Below, piece by piece: positions 29,473 through 38,707 of a DNA stretch of 64,000 bases (its first letter is position 1; each line of letters opens with the position of its first letter). Location: assembly GCA_003550275.1 (NCBI GenBank), contig QXCW01000002.1:2430001-2494000 (forward strand). Reading direction: 5' to 3'. The DNA comes from Flavobacteriaceae bacterium MAR_2010_72 (GTDB taxonomy: Bacteria; Bacteroidota; Bacteroidia; Flavobacteriales; Flavobacteriaceae). The notes under the pieces were generated by a model that saw nothing but the letters and a program-made list of their open reading frames with translations, had not been told where the DNA came from and did no database searches. Both the position numbers and the translations under genes were made by a program.

Positions 29473-30813
29473 TTAAATTTCTCTTTTAGGATCCCAAGCT
29501 TCCAAATAATCTTTAACAGCTTTTACGAATTGTCCTCCCAGTGCGCCATTAACTACCCTATGGTCATACGAATGTGATAAGAACATACGATAGCGAATTC
29601 CGATGAAATCGCCTTCAACCGTCTCTACCACTGCTGGCACTTTACGGATGGCGCCCAAAGCCAAAATCCCTACTTGGGGCTGATTAATTATAGGAGTACC
29701 CATGATACTTCCAAAAGTACCAACATTGGTAACTGTATAGGTTCCACCTTGAATGTCATCTGGTTTTAATTGATTCAAACGAGCACGATTGGCCAAGTCA
29801 TTGACCTTTTTTGTCATCCCAACAAGATTGAGTTGATCGGCATCTTTGATAACTGGGACAATTAAATTGCCATCACCTAAAGCCGTAGCCATCCCTAAAT
29901 TGATGTGTTTCTTTTTTATTACGGTATCGCCTTGAACAGAAATATTCATCATTGGAAAATCCCGAAGTGATTTTGCAACGGCTTCCATAAATATTGGTGT
30001 GAAGGTTAAATTTTCACCTTCCCGTTTTAAAAACTCATCTTTGACCTTATTACGCCAATTCCAAATTTTAGTAACATCCGCCTCTATGAAACTTTGAACA
30101 TGAGCTGATGTTTTAACCGATTCAACCATATGGTGCGCGATGAGTTTACCCATTCTGGTCATTTCAATAATTTCATCATCACCACTCGCTACTGGAGTTG
30201 GTTTTGGAGTTTCAGTTATTTTAGGCTCTATATTTGAAAGCTGAATAGTTTTAACTTCTTGGGCTGGAGCAGCTTGAACTTGCGGTTGTGCAGATCTATT
30301 TTCGATATAACTCAAAATATCATCTTTAGTCACGCGACCATCTTTTCCAGTACCTGGAATAGCATCTAATTCAGTTTGTGAAACACCTTCCTGCTTGGCT
30401 ATGTTTCTTACCAATGGTGAATAAAAGCGCTCCCCGCTTGACACCACAGGAGCTACCGTATCTTTTGCGACTTCAATAGTTTTGGTGATTTCGGTAACGG
30501 ATTGGGATTCTTCTACTGCTTCGATTGGTTCGTTTTGTACTTGAGGTTTTTCGACAGGTACGGAAACTTCTGAATCGGTTTCGATAATCGCTATGGTTTG
30601 ACCAACTTGAACGACATCATCAACTTCAAATAATTTTTCAATCAAAACACCATCAACCTCACTTGGCACTTCACTGTCTACCTTGTCTGTCGCTATTTCA
30701 AAAACTGCTTCATCGGCTTCAATAGTGTCGCCTACATTTTTCAACCAAGAAGTAATTGTTGCCTCTGCAACACTTTCTCCCATTTTAGGAAGCTTAAGTT
30801 CAAATTTTGCCAT
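29473..30813 (-). CDS. Dihydrolipoamide acyltransferase E2 of a 2-oxoacid dehydrogenase complex
   Basis: 446 aa. Lipoyl domain (about 1-80) with the lipoyl-lysine in EIATDKVDSEVPSEV; peripheral-subunit-binding domain (about 133-170, FYSPLVRNIAKQEGVSQTEL); catalytic domain (about 215-446) ending with the active-site SHSYDHRVVNGALGGQFV. Linkers are Pro/Glu-rich. The EIATDKVDSEVPSE pattern is closer to branched-chain or 2-oxoglutarate type E2 than to PDH E2. E1 and E3 genes are not adjacent. Cytoplasmic. The next gene upstream is a glycosyltransferase 80 bp away. Confidence 0.92.
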   Translation of the reverse strand: MAKFELKLPKMGESVAEATITSWLKNVGDTIEADEAVFEIATDKVDSEVPSEVDGVLIEKLFEVDDVVQVGQTIAIIETDSEVSVPVEKPQVQNEPIEAVEESQSVTEITKTIEVAKDTVAPVVSSGERFYSPLVRNIAKQEGVSQTELDAIPGTGKDGRVTKDDILSYIENRSAQPQVQAAPAQEVKTIQLSNIEPKITETPKPTPVASGDDEIIEMTRMGKLIAHHMVESVKTSAHVQSFIEADVTKIWNWRNKVKDEFLKREGENLTFTPIFMEAVAKSLRDFPMMNISVQGDTVIKKKHINLGMATALGDGNLIVPVIKDADQLNLVGMTKKVNDLANRARLNQLKPDDIQGGTYTVTNVGTFGSIMGTPIINQPQVGILALGAIRKVPAVVETVEGDFIGIRYRMFLSHSYDHRVVNGALGGQFVKAVKDYLEAWDPKREI

Positions 30814-30893
30814 ATCTCTAGTACAAAGGTGTTTTTTAGGTTTTCGTTTGCAAAATTAATAAATAATCATCTATTTATTTATCATTTTAATAA

Positions 30894-32000
30894 TTATTTA
30901 CCGTTGAAAATAATTACATCTCCTCTTGTTTTGGAGCTATTACTTCCTAGGATAAAGTTAGAATTTTTTGGAAGAATCTTAAATCTCGCCGATTTATTAA
31001 TTTCTTCATCATTATAATGCGCAATTATTGATTTATAATCCAGCATATTACCATCTAAAATTACTTCGGTATTAGTTTTAAGCGCATCTATGGTTTTACA
31101 CAAATGAACAGGCCTTTTCAACACTTTTTCTAAATTCAGTGGGACTTGATTTGAAATCATTAGGTAATTTTCAACTTGCACAATGGGTTCTTTGGGGTTT
31201 TGACGAAATAGATAGGCAAACTTTACTCCCAACAACACGAAAACATTAATCAAATAATTACTTTTAAAATGCTTTTTGTAAAAAAGTTCCATCGCACCAT
31301 AAAATCGTTTGGCATAATTTTTATCTCGTAATGTACTTTCACCCTTAAAATGAATGACTGTAGTAGTACCGTTATAAAAGTTGTCATAACCCAATTGGTG
31401 TACCCGATAAGAAAGATCTATGTCTTCTCCATACATAAAATAATCTTCATCGAAGCCTCCAACCAAATCAAAGAGCTCTTTCTTCATCATCATAAAAGCT
31501 CCCACTAAAATTGGAGTTTTTGCAATATTTAACTGATCAACTTGATTGGCATAATAGTATTTCGAATTCCCAATCATTTTTTGAAATGCTACCCTTGGAG
31601 TCGGCACATTGCGCTTGCTTTCAGGTAAAAATTGTCCGCAACCATCAATTAGTCTACATCCTAAAATACCGAGGTTACTTTGCAACTTTGCAAAGTTCAA
31701 AAGAATGGTGAAGGTGTCTTCGGCAACAACCGTATCAGGGTTTAGAATACAAATAATTTTGCCCTTTGCAATTTTAACACCTTTATTATTTGCTTTAGAA
31801 AACCCATCGTTGATATCACCTTCTAATAGTATAACTTCAGGGAATAAAGATTTAACCATATCACAACTCCCGTCTGAAGACGCATTATCCACTACAATAA
31901 TTTCTGAGTCAATGGTTTTTGTGGCTGCTATTACGCTTTTTAAACAGAGCTCTAAAAAATAGCGAACATTATAATTTACTATGACGATGGATAACTTCAA
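30894..32000 (-). CDS. Family 2 glycosyltransferase
   Basis: 368 aa. The GT-A fold begins KLSIVIVNYNVRYFLELCL and continues with the nucleotide-sugar motifs VVDNASSDGSCDMV and CILNPDTVV; GGFDEDYFMYGEDIDLSYRV holds the acceptor-site ED. This is the rhamnosyltransferase-like subgroup, likely acting at the cytoplasmic face in cell-surface glycan assembly. The C-terminal 100 residues include a hydrophobic patch (YLINVFVLLGVKFAYLF) and a segment with no recognised domain. It is 7 bp after recR, so it may share its transcript. Confidence 0.92.
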   Translation of the reverse strand: MKLSIVIVNYNVRYFLELCLKSVIAATKTIDSEIIVVDNASSDGSCDMVKSLFPEVILLEGDINDGFSKANNKGVKIAKGKIICILNPDTVVAEDTFTILLNFAKLQSNLGILGCRLIDGCGQFLPESKRNVPTPRVAFQKMIGNSKYYYANQVDQLNIAKTPILVGAFMMMKKELFDLVGGFDEDYFMYGEDIDLSYRVHQLGYDNFYNGTTTVIHFKGESTLRDKNYAKRFYGAMELFYKKHFKSNYLINVFVLLGVKFAYLFRQNPKEPIVQVENYLMISNQVPLNLEKVLKRPVHLCKTIDALKTNTEVILDGNMLDYKSIIAHYNDEEINKSARFKILPKNSNFILGSNSSKTRGDVIIFNGK

Positions 32001-32007
32001 AAAACTA

Positions 32008-32625
32008 TTAAGATTTTAAGGAGACTTCAAAAGGAATCCTGTTTATAATACTTCGGCCTAAAGTAACCTCATCGGTATATTCCAATTCATTTCCAACAGA
32101 TATTCCTCTGGCGATGGTTGATGTAGTTATATCGAATTCCTGAATTTGTTTGTAAATATAAAAGTTGGTCGTATCACCTTCCATAGTAGATCCTAGGGCA
32201 AAAATAAGTTCCTTGACTTTACCTTGCTTTACCTTTTCAACCAATGGTTGTATATTCAAATCATTCGGGCCAATACCATCCATTGGAGAAATTTTTCCTC
32301 CTAAAACGTGGTACAACCCTTTAAATGAACTCGTGTTTTCAATGGCCATAACGTCCCTAATATCTTCAACAACGCAAATCAGTTCCTCATTTCTATGTGG
32401 ATTTTTGCAAATTTCACAAAGCTCGGAATCGCTTATATTATTACAACTTTTACAAAACTTAATTTCACTACGCATGTTTCGTAAAGCATCTGCCAACTCT
32501 ATGGTTTGGTTACCTGGCTGTCTCAATAAATGCAATACCAAACGTAAAGCCGTACGCTTTCCAATCCCTGGAAGTTGGGACATTTCATTAACTGCCTTTT
32601 CCAATAATTTTGATGAAAACTCCAT
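32008..32625 (-). CDS. recR: Recombination mediator RecR
   Basis: 205 aa, normal length. RecR works with RecO and RecF to load RecA on gapped DNA. Visible parts: helix-hairpin-helix [20 protein letters not shown], the zinc-binding [16 protein letters not shown], Toprim segment [21 protein letters not shown] and [16 protein letters not shown], then [20 protein letters not shown]. The glycosyltransferase follows 7 bp downstream and the symporter gene diverges upstream. Confidence 0.97.
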   Translation of the reverse strand: MEFSSKLLEKAVNEMSQLPGIGKRTALRLVLHLLRQPGNQTIELADALRNMRSEIKFCKSCNNISDSELCEICKNPHRNEELICVVEDIRDVMAIENTSSFKGLYHVLGGKISPMDGIGPNDLNIQPLVEKVKQGKVKELIFALGSTMEGDTTNFYIYKQIQEFDITTSTIARGISVGNELEYTDEVTLGRSIINRIPFEVSLKS

Positions 32626-32704
32626 GCTGCGAATTTACGATTTTACAATTAAGAATTGATTATACAATTGTAATTTGTATTTTGCTCATTATTTTTAATT
32701 CTGT

Positions 32705-34141
32705 ATGAATTCTACTCAAATCATTCTTCTTATTGCCTCTTATTTTGGAGTGCTTATTTTAATCTCATATTTCACAGGAAAAAAATCGACCAACGCCACT
32801 TTTTTTAGTGCAGATAAACAATCGCCTTGGTATTTAGTTGCTTTTGGAATGATTGGAGCTTCGCTTTCTGGCGTTACCTTTATTTCGGTTCCAGGTTGGA
32901 TTGAAGCATCACAGTTTAGCTACATGCAGGTGGTACTTGGTTATATTATTGGTTACTTGGTTATCGGGACTGTTCTTTTGCCCCTATATTACAAGCTCAA
33001 CCTTACTTCAATTTATACCTATTTAGAAGAGCGTTTTGGAACTTATTCATACAAAACTGGAGCTTCATTTTTTTTAATTTCAAGAATTGTAGGCGCAAGT
33101 TTTAGATTGTATTTAGTTGCCAATGTGTTGCAGATTATTTTATTTGATGATTTAGGGATTCAATTCTGGCAAACCGTTACTATTACGGTATTACTCATTT
33201 GGCTTTACACTTTCAAGTCAGGAATTAAAACCATTGTGTGGACCGATACACTGCAAACCTTATTCATGCTCATTGCCGTTGGAGCGACCATTTATTTTGT
33301 TAGCAACGATTTAGGCATTAGTGGTGGAAATCTTTTAGGTTATATCCTTGATAGCGATTTGTCAAAAACCTTTTTCTTTGACGATGTTAAATCTGGAAAT
33401 TATTTTTGGAAACAGTTTATTTCTGGAGCGTTTATAGCTATTGTAATGACTGGGCTTGACCAAGATATGATGCAAAAAAATCTGACCTGTAAAACCCTTA
33501 AAGATGCACAAAAAAATATGTTTTGGTTTACTATTGTGTTAACTATAGTCAACTTTGTGTTTTTAAGTTTAGGCTTGCTACTCACCGTTTATGCCCAACA
33601 AAACGGGATTGATGCCCATAAAGATGACCTCTTCCCTATTCTGGCCAAAAATCATTTAGGCGTAGGTGTTTTTGTATTGTTCTTATTAGGACTTATTGCA
33701 GCAGCTTACAGTAGTGCCGATAGTGCCTTAACTGCATTAACAACATCCTTAAGTATTGATATTTTAAATATTGAAAAAAGGTATGATGATAAGAAACAAG
33801 TAAAAGTTAGAAAACAGATTCATATTTTAATATCCTTTCTCTTAATACTGGTCATTATTGCCTTTAAGTATGTAATAAAAGACGAAAGCGTTATTGCAAA
33901 ACTCTTTGTGTTTGCAGGCTATACCTATGGCCCATTATTGGGCTTATATGCCTTTGGCTTATTTACCAAATTAAAGGTGAAGGATAAACTTGTTCCTATT
34001 ATTGCGATTCTCTCACCGATTTTATCTTACATTATTAGTTTAAACAGCTTAAAATGGCTAGGTTTTGAATTTGGATTCTTTATCCTCATCCTTAATGGCC
34101 TTCTTACTTTTTTGGGGTTAATACTGATTCGTAGACAATAA
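32705..34141 (+). CDS. Sodium:solute symporter (SSS family)
   Basis: 478 aa, polytopic with about 13 hydrophobic helices. SSS-type features: the N-terminal TGKKSTNATFFSADKQSPWYLVAFGMIGASLSG region (in part FFSADKQSPWYLVAFG), GVTFISVPGWI, LYLVANVLQIILF, and AAYSSADSALTALTTS, the conserved Na+-site helix. It imports an unknown organic solute with Na+. Its last 24 bp overlap the convergent CoA-binding gene. Confidence 0.93.
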   Translation: MNSTQIILLIASYFGVLILISYFTGKKSTNATFFSADKQSPWYLVAFGMIGASLSGVTFISVPGWIEASQFSYMQVVLGYIIGYLVIGTVLLPLYYKLNLTSIYTYLEERFGTYSYKTGASFFLISRIVGASFRLYLVANVLQIILFDDLGIQFWQTVTITVLLIWLYTFKSGIKTIVWTDTLQTLFMLIAVGATIYFVSNDLGISGGNLLGYILDSDLSKTFFFDDVKSGNYFWKQFISGAFIAIVMTGLDQDMMQKNLTCKTLKDAQKNMFWFTIVLTIVNFVFLSLGLLLTVYAQQNGIDAHKDDLFPILAKNHLGVGVFVLFLLGLIAAAYSSADSALTALTTSLSIDILNIEKRYDDKKQVKVRKQIHILISFLLILVIIAFKYVIKDESVIAKLFVFAGYTYGPLLGLYAFGLFTKLKVKDKLVPIIAILSPILSYIISLNSLKWLGFEFGFFILILNGLLTFLGLILIRRQ

Positions 34142-34480
34142 TACGAGCGTGCAAGCAATCTCATATTGGATGTTTTTTTCGTCTAGAATTTTATAAAATT
34201 CTGGATTCTCTGCCCCTGGATTAAAGATTATTCGATCCGGGTTTAGTGCTATTAAATAGGAATAAAAAGTATTTTGGTTTTTAGCATTCATATAGATGGT
34301 TACGGTATCTATATTAGCATAAGGTCTTAATTCTGTATCTATTGAAACACCAAAAATCTCTCCAGCACTTTTACCAAACGCTTTAACTTCATAACCAGAA
34401 TCTACCAATTTTTGAATCGCAAAATAGCTATATCGCGCAGGATTTAGTGAGGCCCCAAAGACCAAAGTTTTTTTCTTCAT
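34118..34480 (-). CDS. CoA-binding domain protein (YccU-like)
   Basis: 120 aa, a single Rossmann-like CoA-binding domain: TLVFGASLNPARYSYFAIQKLVDSGYEVKAFG (key part VFGASLNPARYSY) and ALNPDRIIFNPGAENPEFY. Such small proteins resemble the CoA-binding half of succinyl-CoA synthetase; the role is unknown. The 3' end overlaps the symporter gene tail-to-tail by 24 bp. Confidence 0.9.
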   Translation of the reverse strand: MKKKTLVFGASLNPARYSYFAIQKLVDSGYEVKAFGKSAGEIFGVSIDTELRPYANIDTVTIYMNAKNQNTFYSYLIALNPDRIIFNPGAENPEFYKILDEKNIQYEIACTLVLLSTNQY

Positions 34481-34513
34481 ATGTTAAAATAATGTTAACC
34501 CCTGTTAAAATCG

Positions 34514-34538
34514 GTAACACAATTTAAAAGCAGGCGTC
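34514..34538 (+). promoter_or_regulatory. Candidate ECF-type promoter of the OMP receptor gene
   Basis: GTAACA (34514-34519) and CGTC (34535-34538), 21 bp start to start. This is close to the GTAACC...GTCGTC modules beside the ECF sigma gene (22 bp start to start) and to the site before the serine hydrolase (21 bp). The ATG is at 34587. Confidence 0.4.
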
Positions 34539-34586
34539 TATGTAGTAACAATCAAATTTACAATTCATCAATCAATCAATCAAAAA

Positions 34587-37058
34587 ATGAAGAAACTATT
34601 CTTTTTGTGTATGCTATTCTCATTATACACATTTAACACCCAAGCAACAATCTACAATGATGAGCGCGAAGGTACAATTTCAGGACAAGTAATTGATATC
34701 AACCTGAACACGCCTTTACCTTATGTGAATGTAGTCATTAAAAATGAAACTGGAGACATCGTTACTGGTGGAATTACGGACGACGAAGGTCAATTCAAAA
34801 TAGGAGATATTCCTGACGGAAAAGTGTTGGTAAACATTCAATATATTGGTTATAAAACCGTAATAAAAGAGGTCACTATTGGTAGAGGTAATTATAAAGT
34901 AGAACTTGGCGCTATACCTCTAGAGGAAGAAGCCGCAGGTCTGGATGAAGTTACCGTAGTTGCCGAAGTCTCAACCATTCAACAAAAAGTAGATCGAAAA
35001 GTGATTACCATTGGCAAAGATTTAGCTGCTAGCGGGACGGCCTCTGATATCATGGTGGGTATACCTTCAGTTAGCGTTGACGCTCAATCTGGAGATATTA
35101 GTTTACGTGGCAATCAAAATGTACGCGTTATGGTAGACGGCAAGATTTCCAACATACCAACTGCCCAACTCCTAAAACAAATTCCTTCAACTGCAATTAA
35201 ATCCATCGAGCTGATTACCAATCCTTCAGCAAAACACAACCCTGAAGGGATGAGTGGCATCATTAATATTGTGTTACACAAAAACACCATGATTGGATTT
35301 AACGGTAATGTTAGTGTTGGATTAAGTCATGAAAGAAACCCTAAATTCAACAGTTCAATAAACACAAATTATCGCAACGGTAAATTCAACTTTTATGCGA
35401 ATTACAGCAACAACATTTCAAAAAGCAGAAATGTAGGTAATGTGTTTAGACCTGATGATAATTCAGAGCAATTCTTTAGATTTCTTGACAAGAGACAATC
35501 TCATTTGTATAAGGTAGGTGTAGATTTTTACTTAAACGAAAAAAATACCTTCTCGTTATTTACTACGCAAAATGCTTCTGATAGCAGTAATGAAGGACAG
35601 ACCCTTGCCCTTTTTTACAATAATCCATCAGCCGATCAAAGCCAATTGCTTTTAGCTCAAAGTGATAATTTATCCTCTCAATATAATTTTGATTATAAAT
35701 TGCTTTTCGACAAAGAAGGTCACAATATTGAGTTAGAAGTTGACTACAACAGATTTGATGACACTACACCTGTAGATTACATTTTTTTACTAGGCTCAAA
35801 TCAAGATTATAAAGACAGAAATTTCACCGACCGAACCAGTTCAAGCGTAAATTTAGATTATGTAAATCCTTTATCTGAAAATGTGAAATTAGAATTTGGC
35901 CTTGAAGCACGTTTGTTCAATTCTGATATTAATTTTTCTTCAACAGGAGAAACCTACAATAGCGAAGGAAATTTAAGACCAACACCAGACACTAATTTTG
36001 ATTATACACGAGACATTTACTCGGCATACGGGACTTACAGCAAAAAATTTGAGAAATGGACAATGCAAATAGGAGTCCGTTTAGAAAATGTAAATGAAGA
36101 TGCATTTGCTTTAGAAACTGAAATTGGAAGCAATGAAACCAATGTTATCGAATTCACTAATGACTATTTTGAAGTTTATCCTTCAGCCTTCTTTACCTAT
36201 AGTCCATCTGAAAAAAATTCGTATCAATTGAGCTATAGCCGAAGAGTTGATCGACCAGGGATAGGGCAAATTAATCCAATCAAAGAATGGAGTACGCCAT
36301 TAGTATCGTCTTTCGGAAATATCAATTTGGTGCCGCAGTTTACTAATTCTATTGAAGTTAACTATACGCGTCAATTAGAAAAAGGAAGCGTCACAGCAGG
36401 TGTATTTTACAGAGCCATTTCAGACGAAATCAATAGAGCAATTTTTGTGGACCGAAGTGATATCAACTCTGGCCGTGTCATTATAACGCACGATAATTTT
36501 GATGATACTTCGGCTTATGGTGTTGAATTGTCTACAAATTACAAACCCACCAAATGGTGGAATATCAATTCTAGTTTCGACTTATATTCACAAACCCAAA
36601 AAGGTATTGCCGAGCGATTAAATGCACCAATTGAAACTGCAACCGTCAATGATATTGTAACTGAAGTAAGGGAAGTTGATAACGTCGCATGGAATTTTAG
36701 AATGTTCAATAACTTTTCTGTAAATAAAGCCTTAACACTTACTGCTTTTGGTTTTTACCGTGGGCAAAACAAGAGTTTACAATTTGATGTTGAACCTATG
36801 TATTTTGTGAATGTTGGAGCACGGGTTAATTTCCTTGAAGGCAAAGGCACCTTCAGTTTTAACTACAATGACATTTTTAACACTATGAAATTTCAAGGTA
36901 CAGGTACTGCACCCTACAGACAAGATGTGGAATTTAATTGGGAGAGTAATACCTGGAATATTGGATTATCATACCGTTTTGGAGGAGGAAAATACCGTGC
37001 AAAATCACGTAAAGATCGAGATGATGGTGTCAAATCTGATGGTGGCGGATTTATTTAA
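34587..37058 (+). CDS. TonB-dependent receptor-like outer membrane protein (OMP_b-brl_3 family)
   Basis: 823 aa with signal peptide MKKLFFLCMLFSLYTFNTQA. Residues about 30-120 are a carboxypeptidase-regulatory-like (CarbopepD_reg) domain (TISGQVIDINLNTPLPYVNV). Residues about 135-230 are a plug domain (SGDISLRGNQNVRVMVDGK, STAIKSIELITNPSAKHNPEGMSGI in part). The remainder is a beta-barrel with alternating aromatic strands and ends in NIGLSYRFGGGKYRAKSRKDRDDG, a basic tail. No SusD partner follows, so this is a stand-alone receptor of unknown ligand. Preceded by an ECF-like promoter and an (ATCA)4 leader; followed by three terminators. Confidence 0.9.
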   Translation: MKKLFFLCMLFSLYTFNTQATIYNDEREGTISGQVIDINLNTPLPYVNVVIKNETGDIVTGGITDDEGQFKIGDIPDGKVLVNIQYIGYKTVIKEVTIGRGNYKVELGAIPLEEEAAGLDEVTVVAEVSTIQQKVDRKVITIGKDLAASGTASDIMVGIPSVSVDAQSGDISLRGNQNVRVMVDGKISNIPTAQLLKQIPSTAIKSIELITNPSAKHNPEGMSGIINIVLHKNTMIGFNGNVSVGLSHERNPKFNSSINTNYRNGKFNFYANYSNNISKSRNVGNVFRPDDNSEQFFRFLDKRQSHLYKVGVDFYLNEKNTFSLFTTQNASDSSNEGQTLALFYNNPSADQSQLLLAQSDNLSSQYNFDYKLLFDKEGHNIELEVDYNRFDDTTPVDYIFLLGSNQDYKDRNFTDRTSSSVNLDYVNPLSENVKLEFGLEARLFNSDINFSSTGETYNSEGNLRPTPDTNFDYTRDIYSAYGTYSKKFEKWTMQIGVRLENVNEDAFALETEIGSNETNVIEFTNDYFEVYPSAFFTYSPSEKNSYQLSYSRRVDRPGIGQINPIKEWSTPLVSSFGNINLVPQFTNSIEVNYTRQLEKGSVTAGVFYRAISDEINRAIFVDRSDINSGRVIITHDNFDDTSAYGVELSTNYKPTKWWNINSSFDLYSQTQKGIAERLNAPIETATVNDIVTEVREVDNVAWNFRMFNNFSVNKALTLTAFGFYRGQNKSLQFDVEPMYFVNVGARVNFLEGKGTFSFNYNDIFNTMKFQGTGTAPYRQDVEFNWESNTWNIGLSYRFGGGKYRAKSRKDRDDGVKSDGGGFI

Positions 37059-37121
37059 ACTAAAATTTAATGACCTGCATAATAGTTGATGGTTAGTGTT
37101 AATGTCTGGTTATTAAATAAG

Positions 37122-37152
37122 AAAACCCGAAGCAAGATTGTTTCGGGTTTTT
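37122..37152 (+). terminator. Terminator 1 behind the OMP receptor
   Basis: Stem AAAACCCGAA / TTCGGGTTTT with a 10-nt loop, then T-rich sequence, 64 bp after the receptor stop codon. Confidence 0.85.
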
Positions 37153-37290
37153 GTTTTAATTAGCTTTTTTAAAAAGGAGTTGTAATATTTTGGATTTTTA
37201 CTCGTCTAATTGTTAAACACATACCGTATTTATAATAATTTGAATTAGTCTTTAAATTATTTTTAAAAACCGATGTGAACCCATTATATA

Positions 37291-37320
37291 AAAAACCCAA
37301 GGTGTTTCACTTTGGGTTTT
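37291..37320 (+). terminator. Terminator 2 in the OMP-fabH gap
   Basis: AAAACCCAAGGTG, TTT, CACTTTGGGTTTT: a long stem with one G-U pair and a 3-nt loop, followed by ACTTTTAT. No gene lies between this and terminator 1. Confidence 0.75.
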
Positions 37321-37420
37321 ACTTTTATATGTTAATTGATAGTTAAAATTGTTAATTAATGAAATAAAAAAGAAGTTTTAACGTCTATAAGTAAGTGATA
37401 AGTTTTAAAAGTTAATCAGG

Positions 37421-37445
37421 ACTATAAAATTAACCGTTTTATAGT
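37421..37445 (+). repeat. Perfect 9-bp inverted repeat
   Basis: ACTATAAAA, 7-nt loop TTAACCG, TTTTATAGT. It has no T tail and lies 30 bp before terminator 3, so it may be an internal hairpin of a small RNA or a protein-binding site. Confidence 0.75.
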
Positions 37446-37475
37446 TTAGTGTTAGTTAGGTTGGTTAATAGCAGG

Positions 37476-37510
37476 AAAACCCAGAACAATGTTCTGGGTT
37501 TTCTTTTTTT
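37476..37510. terminator. Terminator 3, bidirectional, before the fabH end
   Basis: Perfect 12-bp stem AAAACCCAGAAC / GTTCTGGGTTTT with a 3-nt loop and CTTTTTTT on the plus strand. Its A/T flanks let it serve the convergent fabH gene too (stop codon 23 bp away). Confidence 0.88.
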
Positions 37511-37532
37511 ATCAAAATTGTATAATTTTATC

Positions 37533-38537
37533 TTACCATTTTATAATAACACTACCCCAAGTAAAGCCACTACCAAAAGCTGCTAATACTACTGTGTCAC
37601 CTTCTTTAATCTTTCCAGTTTCCCAGGCTTCTGTGAGTGCTATTATAACCGAAGCCGCTGTAGTATTACCATATTTCATGATATTATTAAAAACTTGGTC
37701 ATCTCGTAACCCAAACTTCTTTTGAATAAACTGGGCAATACGTAAATTGGCTTGATGTGGTATCAACATATCAATGTCTTCTCGCTTTAAATTATTCTTC
37801 TTTAAGCCTTCCATAATTACTTCACTAAACCTTACCACCGCATGTTTAAATACAAAGGTTCCATCCATGTATGGAAAATAGGATAAATCTTCTTCTTTAG
37901 CATCAAGTATTTCTGGTACCCAATGCGCAATGCTTGGAGATTCAACAATCAGTTTATCTGCATATTTTCCTTCACTATGTAAATGGCTGGATAAAATTCC
38001 TTTGGTTGTATCTTCTTCTCTTGAAAGTACACAAGCACCTGCACCATCTCCAAAGATAACAGTTACACCACGTCCTCGGGTTGTTTTATCCAATCCGTTA
38101 CTGTGGTATTCGGCCCCAATCACCAAGATGTTTTTATACATTCCTGTTTTTATAAATTGGTCCGCAACAGAAAGCCCATACACAAAACCTGAACACTGAT
38201 TCCGTACATCTAAAGCCCCAACAGTTTTCATGTCCAACATATCCTGAATTTGAACACCACATCCTGGAAAATAATAGTCCGGACTCAAGGTCGCAAATAC
38301 AATAAAATCAATATCTTCTTTAGTCAATCCTGAACGCTCTATCGCTATTCTTGCTGCCTTTGCTCCCATGACAGCCGATGTATCATTAGTGCCCTCTTTG
38401 ATCCAACGTCGTTCTTTTATACCAGTACGCTCTTGAATCCATTCGTCACTGGTGTCCATAAATTTTGATAAGTCATCATTTGTTACAACATTATCAGGAA
38501 CATAATACCCTAATCCTATTATTCTGGAATTATACAT
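37533..38537 (-). CDS. fabH: 3-oxoacyl-ACP synthase III family protein (FabH-like)
   Basis: 334 aa. FabH condenses acetyl-CoA with malonyl-ACP to start fatty acid synthesis. The Cys-His-Asn triad is visible: VRNQCSGFVYGL, LIPHQANLRIAQF and KYGNTTAASVIIAL. The N-terminus IIGLGYYVPDNVVTNDDLSKF and DEWIQERTGIKERRW are typical. It is slightly longer than E. coli FabH and could be a second, specialised KAS III. It is monocistronic between terminator 3 and a divergent promoter region shared with the S9 peptidase. Confidence 0.88.
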   Translation of the reverse strand: MYNSRIIGLGYYVPDNVVTNDDLSKFMDTSDEWIQERTGIKERRWIKEGTNDTSAVMGAKAARIAIERSGLTKEDIDFIVFATLSPDYYFPGCGVQIQDMLDMKTVGALDVRNQCSGFVYGLSVADQFIKTGMYKNILVIGAEYHSNGLDKTTRGRGVTVIFGDGAGACVLSREEDTTKGILSSHLHSEGKYADKLIVESPSIAHWVPEILDAKEEDLSYFPYMDGTFVFKHAVVRFSEVIMEGLKKNNLKREDIDMLIPHQANLRIAQFIQKKFGLRDDQVFNNIMKYGNTTAASVIIALTEAWETGKIKEGDTVVLAAFGSGFTWGSVIIKW

Positions 38538-38707
38538 AGTCTTTTTCTTTGTTTCAATATACAGTTTAAAAATTAAAATTAATCAATAATTAAATCTAAA
38601 GGTTTAACATGTTCTCTAATTTGATAATTACAACATAATTTTAACATACTACTATACCGATAAAACCTTATTTTAGTACTTCTTTATTTAAACTTAAATC
38701 ACTTCTA

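Larger units (their letters stand above)
37059..37532. other. Intergenic region with three terminators and one extra hairpin
   Basis: 474 bp between the OMP receptor and the convergent fabH gene. No open frame with coding character is visible. It holds terminators at 37122-37152, 37291-37320 and 37476-37510 and a perfect hairpin at 37421-37445. The stretches before terminators 1 and 3 look alike (both contain a TTAGTGTTA...TGGTTA...GAAAACCC pattern). This arrangement could reflect one or two small RNAs or duplicated gene 3' ends. Confidence 0.6.

Noticed and set aside
34567-34582. (ATCA)4 run in the leader of the OMP receptor gene as a phase-variation switch
   Set aside because: Only four units, outside the coding frame and away from the promoter-like elements; A/C-rich leaders are common in these bacteria.
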